Shown: positions 15,122 through 24,053, counted from the first letter of the stretch. The stretch: 31,429 nt of DNA from CAVPHV01 sp963704825 (GCA_963704825.1 CAVPHV010000019.1:1-31429); one strand, 5' to 3'. Notes: generated by a model not told the origin, from the sequence alone. Numbers and translations are program-made.

Positions 15122-17671
15122 ATGTGGCGACAGACGCTGGCGATGGTGGCGGTGGTGGTGTTGGCGGCGTCGGCGGCGTCGGCGGCGCCGGGTCAGCTCA
15201 CGGGTGAGGGTGAGGTGCGGGTGGTGTGGGCCGATGGTGACTCTGGTCTGGTGGTCACGTCACGTGCCGACGGGTCGGATCAGCGGGGTTTCTATGCGGG
15301 TGGTGCCCCGTCACCTGCTCCTAATGGGTCGGCGATCGCGGTGGTGGCACCGGGCCGTTCCAGGTTGTTGGTGGTGCCGACCGATGACGGCGCGGCGGTG
15401 ACGGTGTTCGACGGGACCGAGATGGCGGGCCGGGTGTTCTCGGTGGCGTGGTCGCCGGATTCGTCCTGGTTGGCGTTCGAGGTGGAGACACCGCCGGAGG
15501 GAGACGAGGATGCCCATGCCGGGAACCGGGTTGATGTGTGGATGGTGAACGGGGACGGATCTGGGGCCAGGAACCTGACTCCGTCGACAACGGCGTATGA
15601 GTGGGACCCGGTGTGGTCGCCGGACGGAACCGAGGTGTTGTTCACACGGCATCCCAACCCGGCGGGCCTCGATTTGGAGATCCTCGATGGTCTGGGTGCC
15701 CAGGAACTGTGGCTGGTCGATGTCGACACCGGCCGGCAGCGTCAGGTCACCGATGAACCCGACGTGGCGTTTGCGACAAGCGAAGCAGGGTTCCGAACTG
15801 ACGGTGCAACGGTATTCGCGAATGGTCACGACGTGGTTGGTACCGAGCTCGAGGACCTCGGGACGATCTCGGTCTGGCAGGTCGACGTGGCGACGGGCGC
15901 GGCGACACCCGTTGTCGCCGGCGACGGCAACACAGACGCCATCCTGCTAGACGTGTCTAGCAGGGGCGAGTTGTTGTATCGCATCCGCGACGAGGCCGGT
16001 TCGTTGGTGTGGATCGCCGATGAGGACGGGTCGAACTCGCGGCGTCTCGACCCGCGCGGCGAGGGCGTGAAGGGTGTGTACCGGGCCGAGTTCTCCCCCG
16101 ACGGTACCCAGTTGGTGATGCTGGCATTCGACAACAGCCAGTTTCATGTCGTCCAAGCCAACACGGGGAACGGCGCCCAGGTGGCACTGGCATCTGGGCC
16201 GCGTCTCGGGAGCGTCGGCTGGGTGACCTCCCCCGTCACCAGAACCTCGGCCAGACAGCTTCTGGCGGCACCGTCGATCGGCGACCCGCTGCCGTCCGAG
16301 TCGCGGAGCTGGGACGGCATCTCGGCCGACCTCAACGGAGACAGCAAAGCAGACCTCGTCCTGACACGGCACCACTCCAACAAGGCCTACAAGAAGGACG
16401 AGATCCCCCAGCGTTGGATCGACCAGACCGAGCAGAACATGGACTGCGGTGGCGAGAACGATCCTTGCGCTTATCCGTTTGTGGATATGGAGGATGGGGT
16501 GTGGCTGCGCAAGAGCACTGCTACCTGGCCGTGGGCGTTGGATGATTTCGAGTTGGCGTTCAAGTTTGGTACGACGTCTGCTCCGTTCTATCGGGATCGG
16601 CACGGGTGTGCGGTGGGGAACCTCGATGGGGAGACGCTCAGTGGCGACACGTTCGCCAATGACATTGTGTGCGCCACCGGTGCCGGGAGCGGCTTCACGA
16701 AGGGGAAGCCGTTTGAGGTGTACATTGGCGCGGTCAGCGGCGGCACGGTGACGTATTCGAATGAGACTGAGTTCGAGGACGAGTACGGGCAGCCACCGGT
16801 GGGGTGGGGGTTCGATTCTCGCTGCGATTACTGCTCGGGACGCAACGTGGCTCTCACCGACTATGACTCCGACGGCGACGACGACGTCATTGTCGTCGTC
16901 AAAGACCTCAAGTCTGGTGGGAGTTTCGTGACGTGGGACCACGATGGCGATCCCACCACTGCTGAGGTGAACAAGTCATCGAATCGGGTGCTGAGGAACG
17001 ACGAGGTGGCAGGGGAGCGCGTGTTGGTGTGGGATCACGACTCGAACTTCGACGAAGCCACGGTGGCTGGCCAGTGCATCGACACCCTGAACCTGTATCC
17101 CGAGAACGACTCACGGCTGGATTTGGTTACCTGCGACTACGACGGGAACGTGACCATCTGGCGAGCCAACTGGACTGCGGGTGACCTGACGGACAACACC
17201 AGTTATCACTTGACGGGGACGGTCCCGACCTGGCACGTGGTGGGAGCGTCAGATGACTACATCGTGGGATCGAACAACAACGCCGGTATTGAGGTGTGGG
17301 GCCGCAAGGAAGGCACCAACCAGCAGTACGAGTGGAAGTTCGACGTCGACGCCGGGACCGGTACCGACGAGATCGACGGCTATGTGGCGCTGATCGAGGT
17401 CGTCGGCAACTGGGCGTATGTGACCGTTCGCGGCGAGGGCGACACCGACAGCCTTCTCGATACGTGTCTGACCGGTGCACACGGCACCGGCTACGACTAC
17501 GAGGAGTCGGTGATCGTCAATCTGGAGAACGAATACCTCTATCCGATGCCGCTCGTTGAGGGGGGCTGCCAAGGCCGTGCTGTCGAGTACGGGAATGTCT
17601 GGTTCCTGACGCTCAACGGTTGGACCAAGACCGTGGGGCCGGTCGAGTTCCGCCGCTACGACACCCAATGA
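15122..17671 (+). CDS. Secreted beta-propeller protein with TolB/PD40-like and FG-GAP-like repeats
   Basis: An 849-aa exported protein. MWRQTLAMVAVVVLAASAASA is broken by Ala residues and forms a Sec signal peptide with likely cleavage near residues 20-23. The first half has WD40-like (PD40) blades with the TolB signature WSPD: VAWSPDSSWLAFEV, VWSPDGTEVLFTR and EFSPDGTQLVML. Around residue 403, DLNGDSKADLVL, and around 579, DYDSDGDDDVIVVV, are FG-GAP/VCBS-type calcium-binding loops, implying a second propeller. Several Cys (CGGENDPC, CDYC) may form disulfides. No catalytic site is seen. It is probably a surface or extracellular binding protein, and the following gene shares its TolB-like half. 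Confidence 0.82.
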   Translation: MWRQTLAMVAVVVLAASAASAAPGQLTGEGEVRVVWADGDSGLVVTSRADGSDQRGFYAGGAPSPAPNGSAIAVVAPGRSRLLVVPTDDGAAVTVFDGTEMAGRVFSVAWSPDSSWLAFEVETPPEGDEDAHAGNRVDVWMVNGDGSGARNLTPSTTAYEWDPVWSPDGTEVLFTRHPNPAGLDLEILDGLGAQELWLVDVDTGRQRQVTDEPDVAFATSEAGFRTDGATVFANGHDVVGTELEDLGTISVWQVDVATGAATPVVAGDGNTDAILLDVSSRGELLYRIRDEAGSLVWIADEDGSNSRRLDPRGEGVKGVYRAEFSPDGTQLVMLAFDNSQFHVVQANTGNGAQVALASGPRLGSVGWVTSPVTRTSARQLLAAPSIGDPLPSESRSWDGISADLNGDSKADLVLTRHHSNKAYKKDEIPQRWIDQTEQNMDCGGENDPCAYPFVDMEDGVWLRKSTATWPWALDDFELAFKFGTTSAPFYRDRHGCAVGNLDGETLSGDTFANDIVCATGAGSGFTKGKPFEVYIGAVSGGTVTYSNETEFEDEYGQPPVGWGFDSRCDYCSGRNVALTDYDSDGDDDVIVVVKDLKSGGSFVTWDHDGDPTTAEVNKSSNRVLRNDEVAGERVLVWDHDSNFDEATVAGQCIDTLNLYPENDSRLDLVTCDYDGNVTIWRANWTAGDLTDNTSYHLTGTVPTWHVVGASDDYIVGSNNNAGIEVWGRKEGTNQQYEWKFDVDAGTGTDEIDGYVALIEVVGNWAYVTVRGEGDTDSLLDTCLTGAHGTGYDYEESVIVNLENEYLYPMPLVEGGCQGRAVEYGNVWFLTLNGWTKTVGPVEFRRYDTQ

Positions 17672-17693
17672 ACCCCGCCAACGCCACGCCACC

Positions 17694-17699
17694 GGGGAG
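17694..17699 (+). promoter_or_regulatory. Ribosome binding site that decides the start at 17706
   Basis: GGGGAG lies 6 nt before ATG 17706. The alternative ATG at 17757, directly before the hydrophobic signal core, has no such site. Confidence 0.6.
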
Positions 17700-17705
17700 T
17701 GACCA

Positions 17706-19460
17706 ATGGCCAAACACCTCTACCACAACCCACCCCTGCGACTTAGCGTGGTCACCATGAACAGTTTTCGTGTCCTGATCGGGTTCCTGGCGGTGTCGCT
17801 GGTGACGGCGGCTACTCCACGTGCTGCCGACGGTGCGGCCGTGCCGGGAGAACGGATCGTGTTCGCGGAGGCGCTTGCGGAGGAGGGGCCCTATCAAACC
17901 GTTGTGATGGATCCGGATGGATCGAACGAATTGGTGCTGTTGGAGAACCGCGCCGGCGCAGCGTCGCCGAACGGCGAGTGGGTTCTCTACTTTCCGCAGC
18001 TCGGGAAGTCGATGTGGATTGTGCCCAGTGTCGGCGGTACACCACTGAAGGTGGCCGATTCGCCCGGTCAGGACACCAGTATCTTCGGTGCTCGGTGGTC
18101 GCCGGACTCACAGCGAATCGTCTTCGGAGTTCAGACCTTCGGTGAGGATGAGCACGATCCTACGCTCTTCGATGTTTGGTTGGTCAACATCGACGGGTCG
18201 GGGTTGGTAAATCTGACGGACACGCCCGTGGCGCAGGAGTCGTATCCGGTCTGGTTCCCGGATGGGCGCCGCATACTGGCCACGTACAGTTCGACTCCAA
18301 CACCGGCTCCAGGAGCTACCGAGTTGGCGGTGATCAATGCAGATGCCGGTGGCGGCTATGAGGTGATCACCGACGAGCCAGACGTGCCCCTCGCAACAGG
18401 CTTCTACCCTGTTGCGTTCGCCAGCGACGCGCGGCAGGTGGTTGTGGGGGCGAGGCCGGTGCTGGACCCGGATCCGGTGAACCCGTCGTATGGGTCGAGT
18501 GAACTGTGGCGGGTCGATGTCGCCTCCGGTGATGTGACTCTGTTGTTGGGTGCCAACACGGACAACGAGTTGCGGGTGATGGACGGGTCGTTCGACGGAT
18601 CGTCGTTCCTGTATCGGGCGGAAGCGAGTGCGGCGTCGACGGTGTGGTTGGCGGACTCCAATGGTGGGAACCGGACCAAGGTGTTCAAGAAGGCGGGCAT
18701 GGGGGTGTGGGATGCCGGGTTCAATACTGATGCCACGGTGGTGTTGTTGAATCCTCACGATGCTGACATGGACCACATCGTGGTGAAGGACCTGGTTACG
18801 GGTGACTCGTCCACTCTGCGCTCGGGTGCGTTCGTCCGTAGCCCCCAGTGGATTGCGCCGGGGGTGATGTGTGACGGGCAGGTGGCGACGATTGTGGGTA
18901 CCGACGGTGACGACACCCTGGTGGGCACGTCGGGTGTTGATGTGATTGTGGGGTTTGGTGGCGATGACGTGATCGATGGTGGTGGCGGGGACGATGTGGT
19001 CTGTGCCGGGTACGGCAACGATGTGGTGCGCGGCGAGGCCGGCGACGACATCCTGTTGGGTGGCCCGGGCCAGGATGAGTTGCGGGGTGGTGCCGGTAAG
19101 GACACGGTGCTGGGTGAGTCGGGTAACGACAGCCTGTACGGCGGGAAGGGCAAAGACCTGGTATGGGGCGGCGGCGGCGCCGATTGGATCCACGGCCAGT
19201 GGAAACAGGACCGGCTCTACGGTGAGCTGGGCAAGGACATCATCTACGGCGGCGACGGGGACGACACGATCAGCGGCGGCAACGCCGACGATCACCTCTA
19301 CGGCGGTGCCGGCAATGATGACGCGGCGGGTAACCGCGGCGACGACGTCCTCTACGGCGGACCGGGTGATGATGTGTTGACCGGCGGACTCGACATCGAC
19401 GTGGTGTACGGCAACAACGGTGTCGATACCTGCACCGCAGAAACCACCCACGGCTGCTGA
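17706..19460 (+). CDS. Secreted TolB-like propeller protein with C-terminal RTX calcium-binding repeats
   Basis: A 584-aa exported protein. An extended basic n-region precedes the hydrophobic core VLIGFLAVSLVTAA, ending near AADGAA; starting at 17757 instead would give a more classical signal peptide. Residues about 45-390 form TolB/PD40-like blades (ARWSPDSQRIVFGV, WFPDGRRILATY). From about residue 398 to the end there are at least a dozen RTX nonapeptides of the GGxGxDxLx type (GGDGDDTIS, GGAGNDDAA, GGPGDDVLT), which fold into a beta-roll on binding calcium. The protein ends with THGC. It lies 34 bp after the previous propeller gene and is probably cotranscribed. RTX proteins of Gram-negatives use type I secretion, but this one carries its own signal peptide. 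Confidence 0.87.
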   Translation: MAKHLYHNPPLRLSVVTMNSFRVLIGFLAVSLVTAATPRAADGAAVPGERIVFAEALAEEGPYQTVVMDPDGSNELVLLENRAGAASPNGEWVLYFPQLGKSMWIVPSVGGTPLKVADSPGQDTSIFGARWSPDSQRIVFGVQTFGEDEHDPTLFDVWLVNIDGSGLVNLTDTPVAQESYPVWFPDGRRILATYSSTPTPAPGATELAVINADAGGGYEVITDEPDVPLATGFYPVAFASDARQVVVGARPVLDPDPVNPSYGSSELWRVDVASGDVTLLLGANTDNELRVMDGSFDGSSFLYRAEASAASTVWLADSNGGNRTKVFKKAGMGVWDAGFNTDATVVLLNPHDADMDHIVVKDLVTGDSSTLRSGAFVRSPQWIAPGVMCDGQVATIVGTDGDDTLVGTSGVDVIVGFGGDDVIDGGGGDDVVCAGYGNDVVRGEAGDDILLGGPGQDELRGGAGKDTVLGESGNDSLYGGKGKDLVWGGGGADWIHGQWKQDRLYGELGKDIIYGGDGDDTISGGNADDHLYGGAGNDDAAGNRGDDVLYGGPGDDVLTGGLDIDVVYGNNGVDTCTAETTHGC

Positions 19461-19463
19461 CCC

Positions 19464-19480
19464 AACGGCCGGACCGGCCG
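19464..19480 (+). terminator. Possible terminator after the RTX gene
   Basis: CGGCC (19466-19470) and GGCCG (19476-19480) pair around GGACC a few bases after the stop. The stem is short and no T-run follows. Confidence 0.25.
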
Positions 19481-19541
19481 GGCGCGTCGTCGGAGGCTTT
19501 CCGCGTCGATGTGGCGTGGGGCGTGTGATCTCGCCGCCGCA

Positions 19542-19721
19542 TCACTCACTTGGGGGAGGAGCTGGACGTGGTTGATGGGCATACCGACCTGAGGACGCCT
19601 GGTTGTGCTCCCCGGGGGAGGTTGGCTTGAGGATGCCGGCGTCAGCGGCCGATGCCACGGTGATGCCGGTTGGGGCTGCGCTCTGCGGTGCGGCGTTGCC
19701 TGGCGGCTTTGACGGGGCCCC
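19542..19721 (-). other. Possible displaced 3' end of the relaxase gene
   Basis: Left of the IS the minus strand stays open to a stop at 19542 and encodes a Pro/Ala/Ser-rich stretch (GAPSKPPGNAAPQS through RPAPPPSE). This low-complexity composition would suit a disordered relaxase tail separated by the IS, but no conserved motif proves it. Confidence 0.25.
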
Positions 19722-19723
19722 GG

Positions 19724-19749
19724 TAGTCGGTCCGGTTGTTATGGGTGTC
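19724..19749 (+). repeat. IS left terminal inverted repeat
   Basis: It matches the reverse complement of 20897-20921 with one gap and five substitutions, and contains the TAA stop of the transposase orfB (19739-19741). Confidence 0.75.
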
Positions 19750-20596
19750 GGGGTTGGTGGTCTCGGGTCCATTGTTGAGCGTACTCGGTGGGGGTGAGGC
19801 CTCCGAGGCTGCTGTGGGGTCGCCAGGTGTTGTATTCGATCCTCCAATCTTCGATGACGACGCGAGCTTCGGTGAGGGATCCGAACTCGGTGATGTTCAA
19901 CAGTTCGTCGCGGGCTCGGCCGTTGAACGATTCGATCCAGGGGTTCTCCCAGGGTGAGCCGGGCTCGATGTAGATGGCCCCGAGCCCCGAGAGCCGGCAC
20001 CAGTCCCGCAAGGCCCAGGCAATCAGTTCGGGTCCGTTGTCCATACGGAGATAGCCGGGGACGCCCCGTTGGCGGGTGAGGGCTTCGATGCTGTCGACGA
20101 CCTGGTCGGCGGTGATCGACCGATCGACGTCCATGCGCAGCGCTTCGCGGGTGTGTTCATCGACGACGTTCAACAGCTTCAATCTGCGTTGGTCGGCGGT
20201 CTCGTCGAACTGGAAATCCAACGCCCACACATGGTTGGGATGGGTGGCCCGCAGCAGGGCACCGTCGGAGCTGCCCGGCCGCCGTTTCTTGTTCTTGGCT
20301 GGCGGAGGCCGCCGCAAGCCCTCCTCCCGCCACAGGCGCCGCAGCTTCTTGTGGTTCACCACCCAGCCCTCCCGGCGCACCACCCGATGCGCCTGACGCC
20401 ACCCGAGGCGGGTATGGCTCCGAGCGAACCGCCGCAACCGGCGCCGCAACTTCACATCGGCGGCCGGCATCGGTCTGGCCGGTCTGCGTTGGGTGGAGCG
20501 GTGCTGACCGACCACCCGACAGGCCCTGCGTTCGGAAACCCCGAACCGTGCTTGCAGCACCACCACGGCGCGGCGGCGACGATCCGGGGTCACCAT
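19739..20596 (-). CDS. IS3-family transposase OrfB (DDE integrase catalytic subunit)
   Basis: 285 aa. An N-terminal HTH_21-like segment (ERRACRVVGQHRSTQRR, then LGWRQAHRVVRREGWVVNHKKLRRL) precedes an rve integrase core. The catalytic triad is visible as Asp in HVWALDFQF, Asp in LRMDNGPELIAW and Glu in WIESFNGRARDELLN, followed by the IS3 tail HSSLGGLTPTEYAQQW. ATG 20594-20596 overlaps the end of orfA. The product may be made mainly as an OrfAB fusion by -1 frameshifting at the slippery GGGAAAA, or by coupled reinitiation. Confidence 0.93.
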   Translation of the reverse strand: MVTPDRRRRAVVVLQARFGVSERRACRVVGQHRSTQRRPARPMPAADVKLRRRLRRFARSHTRLGWRQAHRVVRREGWVVNHKKLRRLWREEGLRRPPPAKNKKRRPGSSDGALLRATHPNHVWALDFQFDETADQRRLKLLNVVDEHTREALRMDVDRSITADQVVDSIEALTRQRGVPGYLRMDNGPELIAWALRDWCRLSGLGAIYIEPGSPWENPWIESFNGRARDELLNITEFGSLTEARVVIEDWRIEYNTWRPHSSLGGLTPTEYAQQWTRDHQPRHP

Positions 20597-20868
20597 TTTC
20601 CCTCGGCCAACTCCTTCAACATCGCCTTGTCCAGCTCGGCCTCGGCCAGCAGCTTCTTCAACCGGGCGTTCTCGGACTCGAGCTCCTTGAGCCGCTTAGC
20701 GGTATCGACGGTCATCCCGCCGTACTGAGACCGCCACCGGTTCCAAGTCGACTCGGCGATCTCCAAATGCCGCAGCACCTCGGTCAGGTCGGTGCCCTCA
20801 GACAGCATCCGTTCACCCTCGCGGAGCTTCCGGACCGCCTGCTCAGGCGTATGTCGGTGTCTCTTCAT
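20590..20868 (-). CDS. IS3-family transposase OrfA (helix-turn-helix subunit)
   Basis: 92 aa. An N-terminal helix-turn-helix of the HTH_8/transposase_8 type (TPEQAVRKLREGERML through HLEIAESTWNRWRSQYGG) binds the IS ends. A leucine-zipper-like coiled coil follows (RLKELESENARLKKLLAEAE) with the tail LKELAEGKW. ATG 20868 is chosen because GGGAGG lies 9 nt upstream; an earlier ATG at 20877 abuts that site too closely. Confidence 0.92.
   Translation of the reverse strand: MKRHRHTPEQAVRKLREGERMLSEGTDLTEVLRHLEIAESTWNRWRSQYGGMTVDTAKRLKELESENARLKKLLAEAELDKAMLKELAEGKW
20596..20602 (-). promoter_or_regulatory. Programmed -1 frameshift slippery heptamer
   Basis: On the minus strand the sequence is G GGA AAA in the orfA frame, the canonical X XXY YYZ pattern, followed by TGG and the orfA stop TGA. 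A -1 slip continues directly into the orfB frame to give an OrfAB transposase. Confidence 0.65.
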
Positions 20869-20896
20869 CGTGGTCATCCTCCCAATCGCAGGGTAA

Positions 20897-20921
20897 GACG
20901 CCCACAACAGATGGACCACTA
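20897..20921 (-). repeat. IS right terminal inverted repeat
   Basis: Read inward on the minus strand it starts TAGTGGTCC. Its first three bases form the TAG stop codon of the adjoining relaxase reading frame. Confidence 0.75.
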
Positions 20922-23639
20922 ACCAGGGCTCACGTCAGCTTCGATGCTCCGGCTGACTGCCTGCCAGGCCTGGTCATCGTCGGGTCTGGGGTCGTCGATG
21001 GTGTGTTCGTGGTTGGGCGGGTCGGCGCGGACCTGTTGATGGCCGGCTGCGGGGTGGTCTCCGAGTTCGCTTCCGCTTGTCCAGCGTGTCACTCGGCGAT
21101 CGGTCCCGAGGTCTCCTCGTCGGGTGACGGCGGGTTGGTCAATCCAGTCCCGGCTGATCGCCGTCGTGAGGACATCGGCCGCGGTTTCGGCTTCACGGGT
21201 GATGACGTAAGCATGGTTGGCGTCTCGTCCCCGGGTCAGCGGCGTGTAGAGACCGCGGTTGTCGGTTGGGCCGTCGATGAGGAGGAGACCGGTGTCGACG
21301 GTGCGGCCTTGGGTGGCGTGGCTGGTTTGGGCGTAGCCGAGTTCGAGATGGTGGAAGGCGTAGTCGGCGGGAAGACGCACCGTCCCGCTCCGTCCCGTGA
21401 CGGTGACCGCACCATCTCCGTGGATCTCTTCGACGCTCCAGTGGTCCCGGTTCTTGACCATCGCTCCTTGGTTGGTGCGCCGGGTGCGTTGGTTGCGGCG
21501 GGTGACCACGTCGTCGCCGATAAGCAGACGTTGATCGCCAACGCCGAGGCCCGGCCCGTCCGGGTCGAGTTCGCCGGTGGTGATGCGGTGGTGCTGGGCG
21601 AGCTGGTTCAATCGGTCGACGGTGTGGTTGGTGTTGGCCATCAACGCCACCGACTCGCCGTGTTGTCGTGCCAGGCTCCAGGCGTCGATGACGGCTGCCT
21701 CCATGTCGTCAGGGCTGCCGTCGTGGAGCCGCCCGTGACGCTGATACTCACCGATCACCGTGAGGTCACCGGTGCGGAGTCGTCGGGTGGCGTCGCGTTC
21801 CCACTGGTGGGTGAAGCGGTGGATGTGGTCGAGTTCGATGGCGCCGTGGGTGTCGATGAGGTGCGCGAACATGCCACCCCGACCCACAGCGGAGAACTGG
21901 CGGGGATCCCCCACCATCACCACCCGCCACGCCCTGTGGTCGGCGAGGCGGGTGAGGGCGGCGAGTTTCGGGGTGGCGACGGTGCCGGCCTCGTCAACGA
22001 TCACCGTCGCCCCCGCCGGCAGGTCATACCCCGGCACTGGTGGCCGGTCGGGCCGGGTGTGCTCGTACAGCAGCTTGTCCAACGTGTCGGCGGGCATCGT
22101 GGTTTCGGTGGCGAGCACGTCGGCGGCCGCTGCGGTGGGTGCCACCCCGAACACCACCTCCCCGCGACCCTCCAGACAGGCAACGGCGGGGGTAAGCGCG
22201 GTGGTCTTGCCCGACCCGGCCGGACCCACGATCAGCTCCAAAGGGGCCATGCCCGCCACCGCCCTGCAGGCGTCGGCCTGACCCGGACTCAACCCATCCG
22301 TGTCGAGTTCCCTCGGTCGGGTATCGACGATGCCGGCGAGACGGCGTTGCCGGTCGGCCCATTCGAGGATCTGTTCCTCCTCATCGAGGATGGTTCGGGT
22401 GGTGAAGGCACGATCGGTGGCTGGTTCGCTGATCGGGCGTCCATCACGACGCAACACCACACCAGCCGGGACCGGCGGGGACAGATCAACACAGCGCGAC
22501 GCGGTGGCGTAGTCGGCGAGGTCCTCCAGGAACTCACAGAGCCGCCCGGGGTGGACGGTGACCTCAGTGGGGACCTGGGCGGCGAGCTCACGCACCACTT
22601 CAGCGGGCCGCCACGTCGACTGCCGCTCCCCCAGCGCCTCGAGCGCCCCCTCGGCCATCTCGAGCATGGCCTGCTGGTCGATGCCCGTCGGCGAGCGGGC
22701 ACGACCGACGGCATTCACCACAAGCTCGTGTGGTTCAAGGCCGAGGGCTCGCAACCGCATCCTCCACCCTTCATGCAGGGCGGCGGCGGAGTGACGGCGC
22801 TCCTTGGCGGGTCGGCTGTCGAGCACGGCCTCACGCTCCAGGCGCCACCGCTCCCGTGGCGTCGGCTCCCGAGCCAAGTCGCTGCGGAACCGGTCCAGCT
22901 TCGCAGCAGCACGCTGCTCGATGTCGCGGCTGCGTTGCGAGAACTCGACCAACACCTCCGGGTCGACACCGGCCATCTCAGCAATCCCATGTTCAGGTTG
23001 GTGCCATCGGACTCCGAGGCGGCGGGTCAACTCGGCCCGCAACCCGGCGTGATACAGGCTCGACAAGGTGCGTTGATCCATCTTCACCGTGCGGGCGTCG
23101 AGCGCCAACCAACGCCCATCGGGAGCTTCCACTCGGTTGGCGATCACCGCATGAGTGTGCAACTGCGGGTCCAAACGACGACTCGTATGCTGCCGGAACA
23201 CGCCGGCCACGATCCCCTCAGCGTCGACACACACCACATGACCCCGCCGCCGCAACCTCGTATGCGCCCGCGACTCCACCCAGGCCAACACGGCGTCGAC
23301 CGCGGTGTCGTGCGCCTCCGTCACCTCCCGTTGCAGTCGCTCGTTGCCGACGGCGAACAGGACCGACACTGACTTCGGCGCCGAGAACGTGGCATCGAAC
23401 CCCCGCACTGATGTCTCTCCGAAGCGGCGCCCCAACCGTACCCCGGTCGACGGATGCAGTCCGGCCATCACCGCCAGAAACGCCGCATCGTCGACCACAC
23501 CATCAAGACCCAACATCGCGGCGCCTCGACCGAACCAGCGACCTGGCGGCTCACCACCATCGAGGTAGTACGGCGGGAGCTGCTCCGTGTAGTAGCGACC
23601 GGCAAGCGCACCCTTGAGCGTCGTCACCCGCACCGTCAC
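20919..23639 (-). CDS. MobF (TrwC/TraA-type) conjugative relaxase-helicase, 3' end cut by IS
   Basis: A 906-aa DNA-strand transferase for conjugative transfer or mobilisation. The N-terminal relaxase domain has the catalytic tyrosine pair Tyr16-Tyr17 (GRYYTE), FDATFSAPKSVSVLFAVG and the metal-binding histidines in DPQLHTHAVIAN. The C-terminal half is a superfamily 1 helicase of the RecD/TraI type: Walker A GPAGSGKTTAL near residue 473, Walker B VIVDEAG, motif VGDPRQF, and LGYAQTSHATQGRT. The start is GTG 23639 behind GGGGGTGAGG. The last residues SPG and the TAG stop come from the IS junction, so the natural C terminus is lost. No coupling protein or mating-pair genes are nearby. Confidence 0.9.
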   Translation of the reverse strand: MTVRVTTLKGALAGRYYTEQLPPYYLDGGEPPGRWFGRGAAMLGLDGVVDDAAFLAVMAGLHPSTGVRLGRRFGETSVRGFDATFSAPKSVSVLFAVGNERLQREVTEAHDTAVDAVLAWVESRAHTRLRRRGHVVCVDAEGIVAGVFRQHTSRRLDPQLHTHAVIANRVEAPDGRWLALDARTVKMDQRTLSSLYHAGLRAELTRRLGVRWHQPEHGIAEMAGVDPEVLVEFSQRSRDIEQRAAAKLDRFRSDLAREPTPRERWRLEREAVLDSRPAKERRHSAAALHEGWRMRLRALGLEPHELVVNAVGRARSPTGIDQQAMLEMAEGALEALGERQSTWRPAEVVRELAAQVPTEVTVHPGRLCEFLEDLADYATASRCVDLSPPVPAGVVLRRDGRPISEPATDRAFTTRTILDEEEQILEWADRQRRLAGIVDTRPRELDTDGLSPGQADACRAVAGMAPLELIVGPAGSGKTTALTPAVACLEGRGEVVFGVAPTAAAADVLATETTMPADTLDKLLYEHTRPDRPPVPGYDLPAGATVIVDEAGTVATPKLAALTRLADHRAWRVVMVGDPRQFSAVGRGGMFAHLIDTHGAIELDHIHRFTHQWERDATRRLRTGDLTVIGEYQRHGRLHDGSPDDMEAAVIDAWSLARQHGESVALMANTNHTVDRLNQLAQHHRITTGELDPDGPGLGVGDQRLLIGDDVVTRRNQRTRRTNQGAMVKNRDHWSVEEIHGDGAVTVTGRSGTVRLPADYAFHHLELGYAQTSHATQGRTVDTGLLLIDGPTDNRGLYTPLTRGRDANHAYVITREAETAADVLTTAISRDWIDQPAVTRRGDLGTDRRVTRWTSGSELGDHPAAGHQQVRADPPNHEHTIDDPRPDDDQAWQAVSRSIEADVSPG

Positions 23640-24053
23640 TGCCTCACCCCCACAGCGGGACCGCAGGTGTGCACTCGTCTGTCATTTCCAATACGGTGAC
23701 CGAGTTCGACGAGCTGCCATCCGTGATCCGGGTGCCGGTTACGCCGCGTGTTCCTGCTTGAGGTCTCGTCGCATCGAGTGGGCGCATGGGAGTTGCCGTG
23801 TGATGTGAGGGCGCATATCGGGTCCATGACCTCGCATCAGACAACGACACCCTCTCACGGGAGGATCACCAGAGTGTCAGCCGGGCATACATCAGGCGCC
23901 AGATCGGCCGGAAACATCTGCAGCACAACGGATTACAGAAACCAGACAACCTTCCCGAAATCGTGATATCGCCGCTGTCGCCGCAGCAATAACAGGGTTG
24001 CGGAAATGGCTGCTGACACTCTGCTGACAGGGTCCTACTCGACGATTTGCGCT
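23640..24053. other. 414-bp non-coding region between relaxase and excisionase remnant
   Basis: It holds the upstream region of the divergent relaxase and excisionase/integrase units, and would be the place for an origin of transfer. A short direct repeat, GCTGACA, occurs twice at about 24014-24030. No oriT consensus, no good inverted repeat and no convincing gene were found. Confidence 0.4.

Larger units (their letters stand above)
19722..20924 (-). mobile_element. IS3-family insertion sequence, about 1.2 kb
   Basis: It comprises two overlapping minus-strand transposase genes between imperfect terminal inverted repeats. The left repeat (19724-19749) and right repeat (20897-20921), both read inward, begin TAGT and share GGTCC, TGTT, TGGG and GTC. 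I count 20 matches over 25 positions with a single-base gap. The orfB stop lies inside the left repeat, as in many IS3 elements. No flanking target duplication of 3-4 bp is visible, so one end may have been rearranged. The element abuts the relaxase gene and appears to have truncated it. orfA and orfB both look intact, so it may still be active. Confidence 0.85.

Noticed and set aside
18108..19451. 447-codon frame antisense to the RTX gene
   Set aside because: It is a mirror of the repetitive RTX region, rich in His and Val, without domains or start signals.
19758..19777. Alternative left inverted repeat of the IS (TGGTCTCGGGTCCATTGTTG)
   Set aside because: It lies inside orfB and matches the right end less well than 19724-19749.
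21003..23372. 789-codon open frame antisense to the relaxase
   Set aside because: High-GC codon structure opens the opposite strand. The relaxase frame has all family motifs and this one has none.
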